Source of the DNA: an uncultured Clostridia bacterium
GTDB taxonomy: Bacteria; Bacillota; Clostridia; Lachnospirales; CAG-274
Reading direction: 5' to 3'
DNA: 64,000 nucleotides
Assembly: GCA_944384235.1 (NCBI GenBank)
Contig: CALWSP010000025.1
Location: 62,001 to 126,000, forward strand
Each line of letters begins with the position of its first letter. Within the stretch, counting starts at the first letter, position 1. Of the stretch, positions 18,567 to 26,374 are shown in pieces. The notes under the pieces are model-generated. The model made no database searches and was not told the origin of the DNA. It worked only from the letters and a program-made list of their open reading frames with translations. The translations under genes were made by a program, and so were the position numbers.

Positions 18567-19457
18567 ATGTATAAAATTGTCAAAAAGAGAATGCTTACAC
18601 CTACCATTTACGAAATGGAAATTGATGCACCTCGTATTGCAAAATCTGCATTACCTGGTCAATTTGTAATTTTAAAAATAAATGAAAAAGGTGAAAGAAT
18701 TCCTTTAACAATATCAGACTACGATGCAAAAAGGGGCACAGTTTCAATTGTAACTCAAGCTGTTGGTAAGTCCACAATGGAGCTTATGAACTACGAAGAA
18801 GGGGATTATATTTCTGATTTTGTAGGTCCTTTAGGTCGCCCAAGTGATTTATGCGAAAAAACACCAGAAGAGCTTTCAAAAATGAACATAATTTTTGTAG
18901 CTGGTGGTGTAGGTGCAGCTCCAGTTTATCCACAGGTGAAATACCTTCACGAAAGAGGCATAAAAGCTGATGTTTTAATTGGTGCAAGAAATAAAGACCT
19001 TTTAATTTTAGTTGATGAAATGAAAAAAGTTGCTGAAAATGTATACATAGCAACTGACGATGGCTCTGCTGGCTTTGCTGGCCGTGCAACAGACCTTTTA
19101 GAAGACCTTGTTAAAAACCAAGGCAAAGAATATAACCACGCTGTAATAATTGGCCCAATGATTATGATGAAATTCACATCTATGGCAACAAAGGCTTTAA
19201 ATATCCCATCTATTGTAAGTTTAAACCCAATAATGGTTGATGGCACAGGAATGTGTGGTGCTTGTAGAGTTGTTGTTGATGGCGAAGTTAAGTTTGCTTG
19301 CGTAGACGGCCCTGAATTTGACGGCCATAAGGTAGATTATGATGGTGCTATGAGAAGACAAACTATGTATAAAACTGAAGAAGGTAAAGCAAAACTTAAA
19401 TTTGAAGAAGGCAGCACACATAAAAACGGTGGCTGTGGTTGCGGAGGTGACAAGTAA
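18567..19457 (+). CDS. nfnA: NfnA, NADH-dependent ferredoxin:NADP+ oxidoreductase alpha subunit
   Basis: A 296-residue small subunit of the electron-bifurcating NfnAB (also called SudB/GltA-like). It holds FAD and a [2Fe-2S] cluster and exchanges electrons with NADH. Visible elements are the FAD-binding PLTISDYD, the NAD-binding FVAGGVGAAPVYPQ, and the C-terminal cluster ligands CGACRVVVDGEVKFAC. The C-terminus ends GGCGCGGDK. An in-frame ATG at 18531 exists, but GAGGAGG lies at good spacing before ATG 18567. The stop overlaps the nfnB start. The pair lets the cell make NADPH from NADH and reduced ferredoxin. Confidence 0.92.
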   Translation: MYKIVKKRMLTPTIYEMEIDAPRIAKSALPGQFVILKINEKGERIPLTISDYDAKRGTVSIVTQAVGKSTMELMNYEEGDYISDFVGPLGRPSDLCEKTPEELSKMNIIFVAGGVGAAPVYPQVKYLHERGIKADVLIGARNKDLLILVDEMKKVAENVYIATDDGSAGFAGRATDLLEDLVKNQGKEYNHAVIIGPMIMMKFTSMATKALNIPSIVSLNPIMVDGTGMCGACRVVVDGEVKFACVDGPEFDGHKVDYDGAMRRQTMYKTEEGKAKLKFEEGSTHKNGGCGCGGDK

Positions 19458-20845
19458 TGGCTATTAATTTTACAAAAGTTCCAGTTAGAGAGCAAGAACC
19501 AAAGGTAAGAGCAACAAACTTTGATGAAGTATGTCTTGGCTACACAGAAGAAGAGGCTGTTTTAGAAGCACAAAGATGTCTTAACTGTAAAAACCCAATG
19601 TGTGTTAAAGGCTGCCCTGTAAATATCAACATTCCAGGCTTTATAACTCATTTAAAAGAAAAGAACTTTGAAGCTGCAGCAAAAGAAATAGCTAAATACT
19701 CTGCTCTTCCAGCAGTTTGTGGTAGAGTTTGTCCGCAAGAAACACAGTGTGAAGGAAAATGTGTTGTTGGTAATAAAGGCGATGCAGTTTCAATTGGTAA
19801 ACTTGAAAGGTTTACTGCAGATTGGGCAAGAAAAAATAAAGTTGATTTAACAGAAAAAGCTGAGCCAAACGGCAAGAAAGTAGCTGTAATTGGTGCTGGC
19901 CCTGCTGGCTTAACTTGTGCAGGAGATTTAGCTAAAAAAGGCTATGATGTAACAATTTTTGAAGCTTTACACAAAGCTGGTGGCGTTTTAAGCTACGGTA
20001 TTCCAGAGTTTAGGTTGCCAAAAAACGAAGTTGTTCTGCCAGAAATTGAAAACATAGAAAAACTTGGCGTTAAAATTGAAACAAATGTCCTTGTTGGAAG
20101 AACTGTTTCTATTGACTCTCTTTTAGAAGATGAGGGCTTTGACGCAGTGTTCATTGGCTCTGGTGCTGGTCTACCAAACTTTATGAACATTCCTGGCGAA
20201 ACAGCTATGGGTGTAGTTTCTGCTAATGAATATCTCACAAGAGTAAATTTAATGAGAGCTTTTGATGAAAGCTATGACACTCCAGTTAAAACTGGTAAAA
20301 AAGTAGCTGTTATTGGCGGTGGTAATGTTGCTATGGACGCTGTAAGAACAGCTTTAAGGCTTGGTGCAGAAGCCCACATTGTTTATAGAAGAAGTGAAGC
20401 TGAACTTCCAGCAAGACTTGAAGAAATACACCACGCAAAAGAAGAAGGTGTAATCTTTGACACTTTAACTAACCCAGTTGAAATCCTTGTTGATGAAGAA
20501 GGTTGGGTAGCTGGTATGAAATGTGTTAAAATGGAATTAGGCGAGCCTGATGAAAGCGGAAGAAGACGCCCTGTTGTAATTCCAAATTCAGAATTTGTTA
20601 TGGACGTAGATATGGTAATAATGAGTTTAGGTACTTCCCCTAACCCGCTTATAACATCTACAACACCAGGCCTTGAAACAAATAAAAGACAATGTATAAT
20701 TGCTGAAGAAAACACAGGCTTAACATCAAAAGAAGGTGTTTATGCTGGTGGTGATGCAGTAACTGGTGCTGCAACAGTTATTCTTGCAATGGGTGCAGGT
20801 AAAAACGCTGCTGCTGCTATTGATGAATATTTGTCTAATAAATAA
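19457..20845 (+). CDS. nfnB: NfnB, NADPH-side subunit of the bifurcating oxidoreductase
   Basis: A 462-residue flavoprotein homologous to glutamate synthase small subunit, carrying two [4Fe-4S] clusters and the bifurcating FAD. N-terminal cluster ligands are CLNCKNPMCVKGCPV and CGRVCPQETQCEGKC. Two dinucleotide folds follow: VAVIGAGPAGLTCA near 145 and VAVIGGGNVAMDA near 285. The start overlaps the nfnA stop by 1 base, and a strong terminator follows. Because nfnA is directly upstream and there is no glutamate synthase large subunit, NfnB is favoured over GltD. Confidence 0.93.
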   Translation: MAINFTKVPVREQEPKVRATNFDEVCLGYTEEEAVLEAQRCLNCKNPMCVKGCPVNINIPGFITHLKEKNFEAAAKEIAKYSALPAVCGRVCPQETQCEGKCVVGNKGDAVSIGKLERFTADWARKNKVDLTEKAEPNGKKVAVIGAGPAGLTCAGDLAKKGYDVTIFEALHKAGGVLSYGIPEFRLPKNEVVLPEIENIEKLGVKIETNVLVGRTVSIDSLLEDEGFDAVFIGSGAGLPNFMNIPGETAMGVVSANEYLTRVNLMRAFDESYDTPVKTGKKVAVIGGGNVAMDAVRTALRLGAEAHIVYRRSEAELPARLEEIHHAKEEGVIFDTLTNPVEILVDEEGWVAGMKCVKMELGEPDESGRRRPVVIPNSEFVMDVDMVIMSLGTSPNPLITSTTPGLETNKRQCIIAEENTGLTSKEGVYAGGDAVTGAATVILAMGAGKNAAAAIDEYLSNK

Positions 20846-20852
20846 TTACTTT

Positions 20853-20878
20853 AAAACGCACCTTTGGTGCGTTTTTTT
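20853..20878 (+). terminator. terminator of nfnAB
   Basis: AAAACGCACC and GGTGCGTTTT arms with a 3-base loop, then a T-run. Confidence 0.9.
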
Positions 20879-20925
20879 GTCGAATTATGTAATAAACTTT
20901 ATTTATTACATTTATGTTACATTTG

Positions 20926-20954
20926 TTGACATATTATTCCATTTATGGTATTAT
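20926..20954 (+). promoter_or_regulatory. promoter of abrB-ispF
   Basis: TTGACA (20926-20931), a 17-base spacer and TATTAT (20949-20954). An overlapping TATAAT at 20952 would give a 20-base spacer and is less likely. The start codon is about 55 bases downstream. Confidence 0.65.
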
Positions 20955-21008
20955 AATTCCGTAAATGTAATATTTTTCTACAAATTTATTATATAAGGAG
21001 GGCTATTT

Positions 21009-21272
21009 ATGAAAGCTACTGGTATAGTAAGACCTGTTGATAACGCAGGAAGATTAGTTTTACCAAAAGAACTTAGAGATAGATTTAATATACAAGACGG
21101 AGATGCTCTAGAAATTTTTACAACAAGCGACACAATTGTTTTAAAAAAATATGCTCCAGCTGACATTTTCACTGGAGAAATGGACGATTTAATTGAATTT
21201 ATGGGTAAAAAAGTTTCAAAATCCACAATAAAAGAACTAGCAAGAATTGCTGGCTACACAATTAACGAATAA
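21009..21272 (+). CDS. abrB: AbrB/SpoVT-type transition-state regulator
   Basis: An 87-residue DNA-binding protein with the swapped-hairpin AbrB fold in its first 50 residues ([21 protein letters not shown], then the [16 protein letters not shown] strand turn). The remaining 37 residues form a small helical tail. AbrB proteins repress stationary-phase and sporulation genes during growth in Bacillus, and the domain also occurs in SpoVT. The protein is too short for SpoVT with its GAF domain. AAGGAGGG precedes the ATG. It precedes ispF by 14 bases and shares its promoter. Confidence 0.88.
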   Translation: MKATGIVRPVDNAGRLVLPKELRDRFNIQDGDALEIFTTSDTIVLKKYAPADIFTGEMDDLIEFMGKKVSKSTIKELARIAGYTINE

Positions 21273-21286
21273 TTTTGGAGGCTTTT

Positions 21287-21763
21287 ATGAATATTAGAGT
21301 AGGTTTAGGTTATGATGTTCATAAACTATGTGAAAATAGAGAACTCATTTTAGGCGGAGTAAATATTCCATACGAAAAAGGCCTTTTAGGCCACTCTGAC
21401 GCTGATGTTTTAGTTCACGCAATTATGGACGCTCTTTTAGGTGCATCAAAGCTAGGTGACATAGGTGTTTTGTTTCCAGATACAGACCCAAAATATAAAA
21501 ATATATCTAGCATAACACTTCTAAAATATGTAAAAGAAAAATTAGATGAAAAAAACATAAAAATAATAAATATAGATTCAATTATAGTGGCTCAAAGGCC
21601 AAAAATGCGTCCATATATTTCAAAAATGGAAGAAAACATTTCAAAAGCTCTAAACATTTCTGTTGATAACATAAATGTTAAAGCAACAACAGAAGAAGAA
21701 CTAGGCTTCACTGGAAGTGGCGAAGGAATTTCATCAAAAGCAGTTTGTTTAATTGAACTTTAA
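21287..21763 (+). CDS. ispF: 2-C-methyl-D-erythritol 2,4-cyclodiphosphate synthase
   Basis: Fifth enzyme of the MEP isoprenoid pathway, converting CDP-ME 2-phosphate to MEcPP with release of CMP. The 158-residue length is typical. Zinc-site residues are in GYDVHKL and [19 protein letters not shown]. The C-terminal [16 protein letters not shown] motif is intact. The frame could start at 21275, but TTGGAGG there is the Shine-Dalgarno for ATG 21287. It shares a transcript with abrB and ends at a terminator. Confidence 0.96.
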   Translation: MNIRVGLGYDVHKLCENRELILGGVNIPYEKGLLGHSDADVLVHAIMDALLGASKLGDIGVLFPDTDPKYKNISSITLLKYVKEKLDEKNIKIINIDSIIVAQRPKMRPYISKMEENISKALNISVDNINVKATTEEELGFTGSGEGISSKAVCLIEL

Positions 21764-21788
21764 AACAGGTTTTAAAGCCTGTTTTTTT
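21762..21788 (+). terminator. terminator of abrB-ispF
   Basis: AAAACAGG pairs with CCTGTTTT around an 8-base loop, followed by a T-run. The stem begins at the ispF stop codon. Confidence 0.85.
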
Positions 21789-21807
21789 GTTTCTATCTTT
21801 CCCCCTC

Positions 21808-21836
21808 TTGACAATTTAACATTTTAAGTATAAAAT
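21808..21836 (+). promoter_or_regulatory. promoter of the Cys T-box leader
   Basis: TTGACA (21808-21813), a 17-base spacer and TAAAAT (21831-21836). It lies just before the start of Stem I of the T-box. Confidence 0.7.
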
Positions 21837-21842
21837 GAATAT

Positions 21843-22073
21843 AGTATATAAAGGCTGTGATAAAAAGAGTAGTCACTACAAGCATTTCCAGAGAGAGGTA
21901 TAAAGCTGAAATTACCTTAATGTAAGTTTTGATGAAGTGCATTTTTGAGCCGAATAGATGAATTTTAAGTAGTTTATTCCGTCTTGGCTGCGTTAAAGTC
22001 CCAAAGTGCTGATTATTCAGAATTAGAGTGGAACCACGAGCCATCGTCTCTATGAGGGGGTGGCTCTATTTTT
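21843..22073 (+). ncRNA. T-box riboswitch, tRNA-Cys specific
   Basis: A leader RNA that controls cysE-cysS by reading uncharged tRNA. Stem I opens with GGCT (21853) pairing to AGCC (about 21958) and has the AGAGAGAGG element near 21890. The specifier is TGC at 21938-21940, a Cys codon, in context GATGAAGTGCA. The T-box bulge is TGGAACC at 22029-22035. Its fourth base A pairs with a U discriminator, which tRNA-Cys has. A terminator stem (GAGCCA 22038-22043 with TGGCTC 22061-22066) is followed by a T-rich run at 22067-22073. Uncharged tRNA-Cys is expected to stabilise the antiterminator and turn on both genes. Confidence 0.92.
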
Positions 22074-22094
22074 ATGCAAATGGAGTTGAATTTT

Positions 22095-22793
22095 ATGAAA
22101 TTTTTCTTATTAATAGCCTTAATTTTAATAATAGCTGTTTACATTGCTGGTCAAAATGAAATAAAAACCATAAAGAAAAAAGACCCTGCAATAAAAAGTG
22201 CCTTTGAAGTTATACTCTACTCAAGTTTTTGGGCAATACTTTTGCACAAAATATCTCACAAACTATATAAATGCCATCTTTTCTTTTTATCTAGACTTAT
22301 ATCCCAAATTTCTAGGTTTTTTACTGGCATAGAAATACACCCAGGAGCTAAAATAGGTAAAGGGGTGTTTATAGACCACGGTATGGGAGTTGTAATAGGT
22401 GAAACCTGCGAAATAGGAGATAATGTTATAATCTACCAAGGTGTAACATTAGGTGGAACAGGTAAAGAAACAGGCAAAAGGCACCCAACAATAGAAAATA
22501 ATGTGCTAATAGGTGCAGGAGCAAGAGTTTTAGGCCCAATTACAATAGGAAAAAATAGTAAAGTTGGAGCTGGCTCTGTCGTTTTACACAATGTTCCGCC
22601 TAGCTCAACTGTTGTTGGCATACCTGCTAAAAACGTAAATAGAGATACTTGCATATGCCCGTCAGATTCTCTAGACCAAATAAAACTTCCAGACCCAGTA
22701 GAAATGGAATTATGCCGTTTAAAACTTCAAATAGAAAAATTAGAAAATGAATTAAATAAAATAAAAAAGGAGAAAAACAATGTTAGTTTATAA
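22095..22793 (+). CDS. cysE: serine O-acetyltransferase with N-terminal membrane segment
   Basis: Converts serine and acetyl-CoA to O-acetylserine, first step of cysteine synthesis. The left-handed beta-helix core (EIHPGAKIGKGVFIDHG, then GETCEIGDN, VTLGGTGK and the KRHPTIENNV loop) is complete, including the catalytic His. The first 22 residues (MKFFLLIALILIIAVYIAGQ) are strongly hydrophobic, which is unusual since soluble family members start with DIRAVFERDP-like helices. That helix follows here as KKKDPAIKSAF. I took ATG 22095 over 22074 because GGAG is at the right spacing. The gene overlaps cysS by 14 bases and sits under a Cys T-box. Confidence 0.93.
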   Translation: MKFFLLIALILIIAVYIAGQNEIKTIKKKDPAIKSAFEVILYSSFWAILLHKISHKLYKCHLFFLSRLISQISRFFTGIEIHPGAKIGKGVFIDHGMGVVIGETCEIGDNVIIYQGVTLGGTGKETGKRHPTIENNVLIGAGARVLGPITIGKNSKVGAGSVVLHNVPPSSTVVGIPAKNVNRDTCICPSDSLDQIKLPDPVEMELCRLKLQIEKLENELNKIKKEKNNVSL

Positions 22794-24183
22794 TAGCTTA
22801 ACAAAGAAAAAAGAGGAATTTGTCCCTCTTGAAGAAGGCAAAGTTAAAATGTATGTATGTGGCCCAACAGTTTATGACTATATCCACATAGGTAATGCAA
22901 GACCTTATGTAATTTTTGACACAATCAGAAGATATTTAGAATATAAGGGCTATGAAGTGAACTATGTTCAAAACTTCACAGATGTAGATGATAAAATAAT
23001 TAAAAAAGCTAATGCTGAAGGAGTAGATTCAAAAGTAATTTCTGAAAGATATATAGCAGAAGCTAAAAAAGATGCTGAGGGTTTAAATGTTGAAGTTGCA
23101 ACAAAAAACCCTAAAGTAACAGAAGAAATACCTGAAATAATTGAAATGATACAAACTTTAATTGATAAAGGCTATGCTTATGAAGTAAATGGCTCAGTTT
23201 TTTATAGCACAAAATCTTTTGATGGCTATGGAAAACTTTCAGGTAAAAACATTGATGACTTAGAAGCTGGTGCAAGAGTTGCAGTTGATGATGCTAAAAA
23301 AAGCCCAATGGACTTTGTTCTTTGGAAACCTAAAAAAGATGGTGAACCATACTGGACATCACCTTGGGGAGATGGTAGACCTGGCTGGCACATTGAATGT
23401 TCTGTAATGGCAAAAAAATATTTAGGCGACACAATCGACATTCACGCAGGTGGAGAAGACCTTATCTTCCCTCACCACGAAAACGAAATTGCTCAGTCAG
23501 AAGCAGCAAATGGAAAACCTTTTGCAAAATATTGGCTCCATAACGGCTTTATAAATGTAGATAATAAAAAGATGAGTAAATCTCTTGGCAACTTCTTCAC
23601 TTTAAGAGAAATAACAGCTCACATACCTTATGATGTGGTAAGGTTTTTCATTTTAAGTGGCCATTATAGAAGCCCAATTAACTTCTCAAGCGAGTTAATG
23701 GAAGCAGCAGGAGCTGGGCTTGACAGAATTAAAAACTCTTATAAATCTCTTTTGTTCTTTGAGTCAAAAGCTACTGGCGAAATGAACGAAAAAGAAAAAG
23801 AGCTTAATTTAGAAGCAGATAAATTTAAATTAGACTTTGAAAAAGCTATGGATAACGACTTTAACACAGCAGATGCTATAACTGCAATTTTTGAAATATC
23901 AAGGTTTGCAAACACAAATGTAAACGAAAATTCTTCTAAAGAGTTTGTAACTTCAATAAGAGAAAAATTCCTTGAACTTTGCAATGTTTTAGGCATAATA
24001 CCTTTTGAAGAAAATAAAAACTCCTCCATTTCAGAAGAAGAAATTCAAAAGTTAATTGACGAAAGAACAGCTGCAAAAAAAGAAAAGAACTTTGCTAGAG
24101 CTGATGAAATTAGAGAAGAACTTTTGTCAAAAGGTGTAGTTATAGAAGATACAAGAGCTGGTGTACGCTGGTCATATAAATAG
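22780..24183 (+). CDS. cysS: cysteinyl-tRNA synthetase
   Basis: Class I synthetase of 467 residues that charges tRNA-Cys. The HIGH-type motif is YIHIGNARPY and the second is NKKMSKSLGN. Zinc ligands are CGPTVYDY (first Cys), GWHIECSVM, and the HHENEIAQSE region. A shared leader with cysE makes sense: low charged tRNA-Cys raises both synthesis of cysteine and charging. The start ATG lies inside the last codons of cysE with AAAGGAG upstream. The following mrnC begins 7 bases after the stop. Confidence 0.98.
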   Translation: MLVYNSLTKKKEEFVPLEEGKVKMYVCGPTVYDYIHIGNARPYVIFDTIRRYLEYKGYEVNYVQNFTDVDDKIIKKANAEGVDSKVISERYIAEAKKDAEGLNVEVATKNPKVTEEIPEIIEMIQTLIDKGYAYEVNGSVFYSTKSFDGYGKLSGKNIDDLEAGARVAVDDAKKSPMDFVLWKPKKDGEPYWTSPWGDGRPGWHIECSVMAKKYLGDTIDIHAGGEDLIFPHHENEIAQSEAANGKPFAKYWLHNGFINVDNKKMSKSLGNFFTLREITAHIPYDVVRFFILSGHYRSPINFSSELMEAAGAGLDRIKNSYKSLLFFESKATGEMNEKEKELNLEADKFKLDFEKAMDNDFNTADAITAIFEISRFANTNVNENSSKEFVTSIREKFLELCNVLGIIPFEENKNSSISEEEIQKLIDERTAAKKEKNFARADEIREELLSKGVVIEDTRAGVRWSYK

Positions 24184-24190
24184 GAGAAAT

Positions 24191-24583
24191 ATGGAACTTT
24201 TTAAAAACATAGAAATTGACCCTATCAAATTAAATTCCCTTGCCCTAGCCTTTGTTGGCGACACAATTTTTGACCTTTTAACAAGAGGAATGATAGTTGC
24301 AGAGGGAAACTCCCCAGTAAATTTAATGCATAAAAAAGCAAAATCAATAGTAAATGCAACTTCACAATCAAAAATATATTCAAAAATAGAACCTTTTTTA
24401 ACTGACGAAGAGCTAGGTGTTTTAAAAAGAGGTAGAAATGCCAAAAGCAACACACAAGCTAAAAACCAGTCCATTGTGGACTATCGTAGAGCAACTGGTG
24501 TTGAAGCACTTTTTGGCTATTTGTACTTAAAAGGAAACTTTGATAGAATACAAGAACTTTATAAAATAGGATTAGAAGATTAA
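24191..24583 (+). CDS. mrnC: Mini-ribonuclease 3
   Basis: A 130-residue RNase III-like endonuclease without the dsRNA-binding domain, which matures 23S rRNA ends in Firmicutes. The signature NSLALAFVGDTIFDLLTRG holds the catalytic Asp, and the later GYLYLKGN helix closes the active site. I used ATG 24191, 6 bases after TAGGAG, over the in-frame 24161 that overlaps cysS. The cysS-mrnC-rlmB order is conserved in Clostridia and Bacilli. Confidence 0.93.
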   Translation: MELFKNIEIDPIKLNSLALAFVGDTIFDLLTRGMIVAEGNSPVNLMHKKAKSIVNATSQSKIYSKIEPFLTDEELGVLKRGRNAKSNTQAKNQSIVDYRRATGVEALFGYLYLKGNFDRIQELYKIGLED

Positions 24584-24611
24584 ATCTAAAAAATTAAGGA
24601 GATACTTAAAT

Positions 24612-25466
24612 ATGAGAAAACAAGATAATAGACGAGCAAAAGCTAAAAAAGAGGTTCGCCCTGATAAAAAGGCTTTTGCAAAAAAAGACTTTAGAAACAA
24701 TAAATATGAAGATAATTCCGCTTTTGAAGATGGCCTACAACTTGAGGGAAGAAACCCTGTTATGGAAGCTTTAAACCACAATAAACCTATTGATAAAATA
24801 ATTGTAAAAAAAGGTGCAATAGAGGGCACACTAAAAGTTATAGTTGCTAAAGCAAGAGAAAAAGGCATTGTTGTTCAAGAAGTAGATAAAGAAAAAATGT
24901 CGCTTATTTCTAAAAGCAATAATAACCAAGGTGTAATTGCCCTTTGCCCTGCTCACGAATATTGTGAACTTAGCGACATAATAAAAAATGCTAGAAACAA
25001 AGGCGAAGACCCATTTATAATAATTTGCGACGAAATCACAGACCCACATAATCTTGGTGCAATAATTAGAACAGCTGATGCAGTAGGTGCTCACGGCGTA
25101 GTTATTCCAAAAAGACGTGCCGTTGGCCTAACAGCCATTGTAAGCAAAACATCTGCAGGTGCGTTAGAATTTGTTCCAGTAGCAAGAGTAACAAACATTG
25201 CAAGAGCTGTTGACGAGCTTAAAAAAGAAAACATTTGGGTAGCTTGTGCTGATATGAAAGGTAAAGAATATTTCAATCAAGATTTAAAAGGAGCAATTGC
25301 CCTTGTAATTGGTAGCGAAGGTTCTGGAGTTAGTGAGCTTGTAAGAAAGAAATGTGACTTTACAGTTGGTATTCCTATGTATGGTAAAATTAGCTCTCTT
25401 AACGCAAGTGTATCTGCTGGCTTAATTATGTATGAAGTAGTAAGACAAAGAAATTTTAATAACTAA
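24612..25466 (+). CDS. rlmB: 23S rRNA (guanosine-2'-O)-methyltransferase RlmB family
   Basis: SPOUT methyltransferase of 284 residues, of the TrmH/RlmB family. The N-terminal 40 residues are basic (RRAKAKKEVRPDKKAFAKK) and probably bind RNA. The L30e-like domain follows (GRNPVMEALNHN). The knot motifs are DPHNLGAIIRTADAVGAHGV, VIGSEGSGV and GKISSLNASVSAGLIMYE. RlmB methylates G2251 in E. coli 23S rRNA. Spacing 28 bases after mrnC and the family order support co-transcription. Confidence 0.92.
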   Translation: MRKQDNRRAKAKKEVRPDKKAFAKKDFRNNKYEDNSAFEDGLQLEGRNPVMEALNHNKPIDKIIVKKGAIEGTLKVIVAKAREKGIVVQEVDKEKMSLISKSNNNQGVIALCPAHEYCELSDIIKNARNKGEDPFIIICDEITDPHNLGAIIRTADAVGAHGVVIPKRRAVGLTAIVSKTSAGALEFVPVARVTNIARAVDELKKENIWVACADMKGKEYFNQDLKGAIALVIGSEGSGVSELVRKKCDFTVGIPMYGKISSLNASVSAGLIMYEVVRQRNFNN

Positions 25467-25477
25467 GGAGTGATAAA

Positions 25478-26308
25478 ATGGCTGATTGTAAATCTTGCCC
25501 ATCAAATGGAAAATGTGGTAACGACAGTGGAAAATGTGGCGTTCAAAATAACCCACTTAATAAAGTAAAACATATAATTGGCGTAATGAGTGGTAAAGGT
25601 GGCGTTGGTAAGTCAACTGTGTCAGCAATGTTAGCAAAAGAGTTAGCAAAAAAAGGCTTTAAAGTTGGTCTTTTAGACGCTGACATAACTGGCCCAAGTG
25701 CTTGTAGGTTAATGGGTTTAACTGGTAAAAGAGCTTTTGCAGAAAACAATTTAATCATACCAGTTGAAAATGAAGATGGAATTAAAGTTTTAAGCCTAAA
25801 CCTTATGCTTCCTGATGAAAACCAACCAGTTGTTTGGAGAGGAACACTCCTTTCAAACTGCGTAAAACAGTTTTGGGTTGAAGCTCTTTGGGGCGAGTTA
25901 GACTACTTAATAGTTGATATGCCACCAGGAACAGGAGATGTTTCTTTAACTGTAATGCAAAGCATTCCACTTAGTGGCATAGTAATGGTAAGTATACCTC
26001 AAGATATGGTAAATATGATTGTTTCAAAATCAATTAATATGACAAAAATGCTTAATGTTCCTATTTTAGGCCTTGTTGAAAATATGAGCTACATCATTTG
26101 CCCACATTGTGGCGAAAAAATTAAAATTTATGATGGCGAAACAACAAACGATTTCTTAATTCAAAACGAAGTAGCCTTGTTAGGTGAACTTCCAACAGAC
26201 GTTACAGTTTCTGGTATGGCAAATAACGGATATAGCAATGTAAAGTCTGAAATATCTGCTGAATTTGAGAAAATAACTAATAACGTAATTATGGCTTTAG
26301 AAAGATAA
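25478..26308 (+). CDS. mrp: Mrp/NBP35 iron-sulfur cluster carrier ATPase
   Basis: A 276-residue P-loop ATPase that carries and delivers [4Fe-4S] clusters. The N-terminal cysteine-rich segment (CKSCPSNGKCGNDSGKCGV) is a ferredoxin-like or cluster-binding extension found in clostridial members. The deviant Walker A is GKGGVGKST near 40. Walker B reads YLIVDMPPGTGD. The CxxC pair is in YIICPHCGEKI near residue 208. It lies 11 bases after rlmB and ends before a hairpin that also precedes sipL. A role as apbC-type assembly factor is inferred from the family. Confidence 0.93.
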   Translation: MADCKSCPSNGKCGNDSGKCGVQNNPLNKVKHIIGVMSGKGGVGKSTVSAMLAKELAKKGFKVGLLDADITGPSACRLMGLTGKRAFAENNLIIPVENEDGIKVLSLNLMLPDENQPVVWRGTLLSNCVKQFWVEALWGELDYLIVDMPPGTGDVSLTVMQSIPLSGIVMVSIPQDMVNMIVSKSINMTKMLNVPILGLVENMSYIICPHCGEKIKIYDGETTNDFLIQNEVALLGELPTDVTVSGMANNGYSNVKSEISAEFEKITNNVIMALER

Positions 26309-26320
26309 AAATGTTTCATA

Positions 26321-26374
26321 AAATACCTCCCTACCTCATATCCTTTAATATATGAGTATGGAGGTATTTTTTTT
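26321..26374 (+). terminator. terminator-like hairpin whose 3' arm is the sipL Shine-Dalgarno
   Basis: AAATACCTCC (26321-26330) pairs with GGAGGTATTT (26360-26369), with an inner CTCATAT/ATATGAG stem (26335-26341 and 26350-26356) and an 8-base loop. A run of T ends at 26374, directly before ATG 26375. The same GGAGG is the only Shine-Dalgarno for sipL, so folding would block its translation. Confidence 0.75.

Noticed and set aside
21793-22044. Minus-strand open frame of 83 codons
   Set aside because: It overlaps the Cys T-box leader, which accounts for the conserved sequence there.
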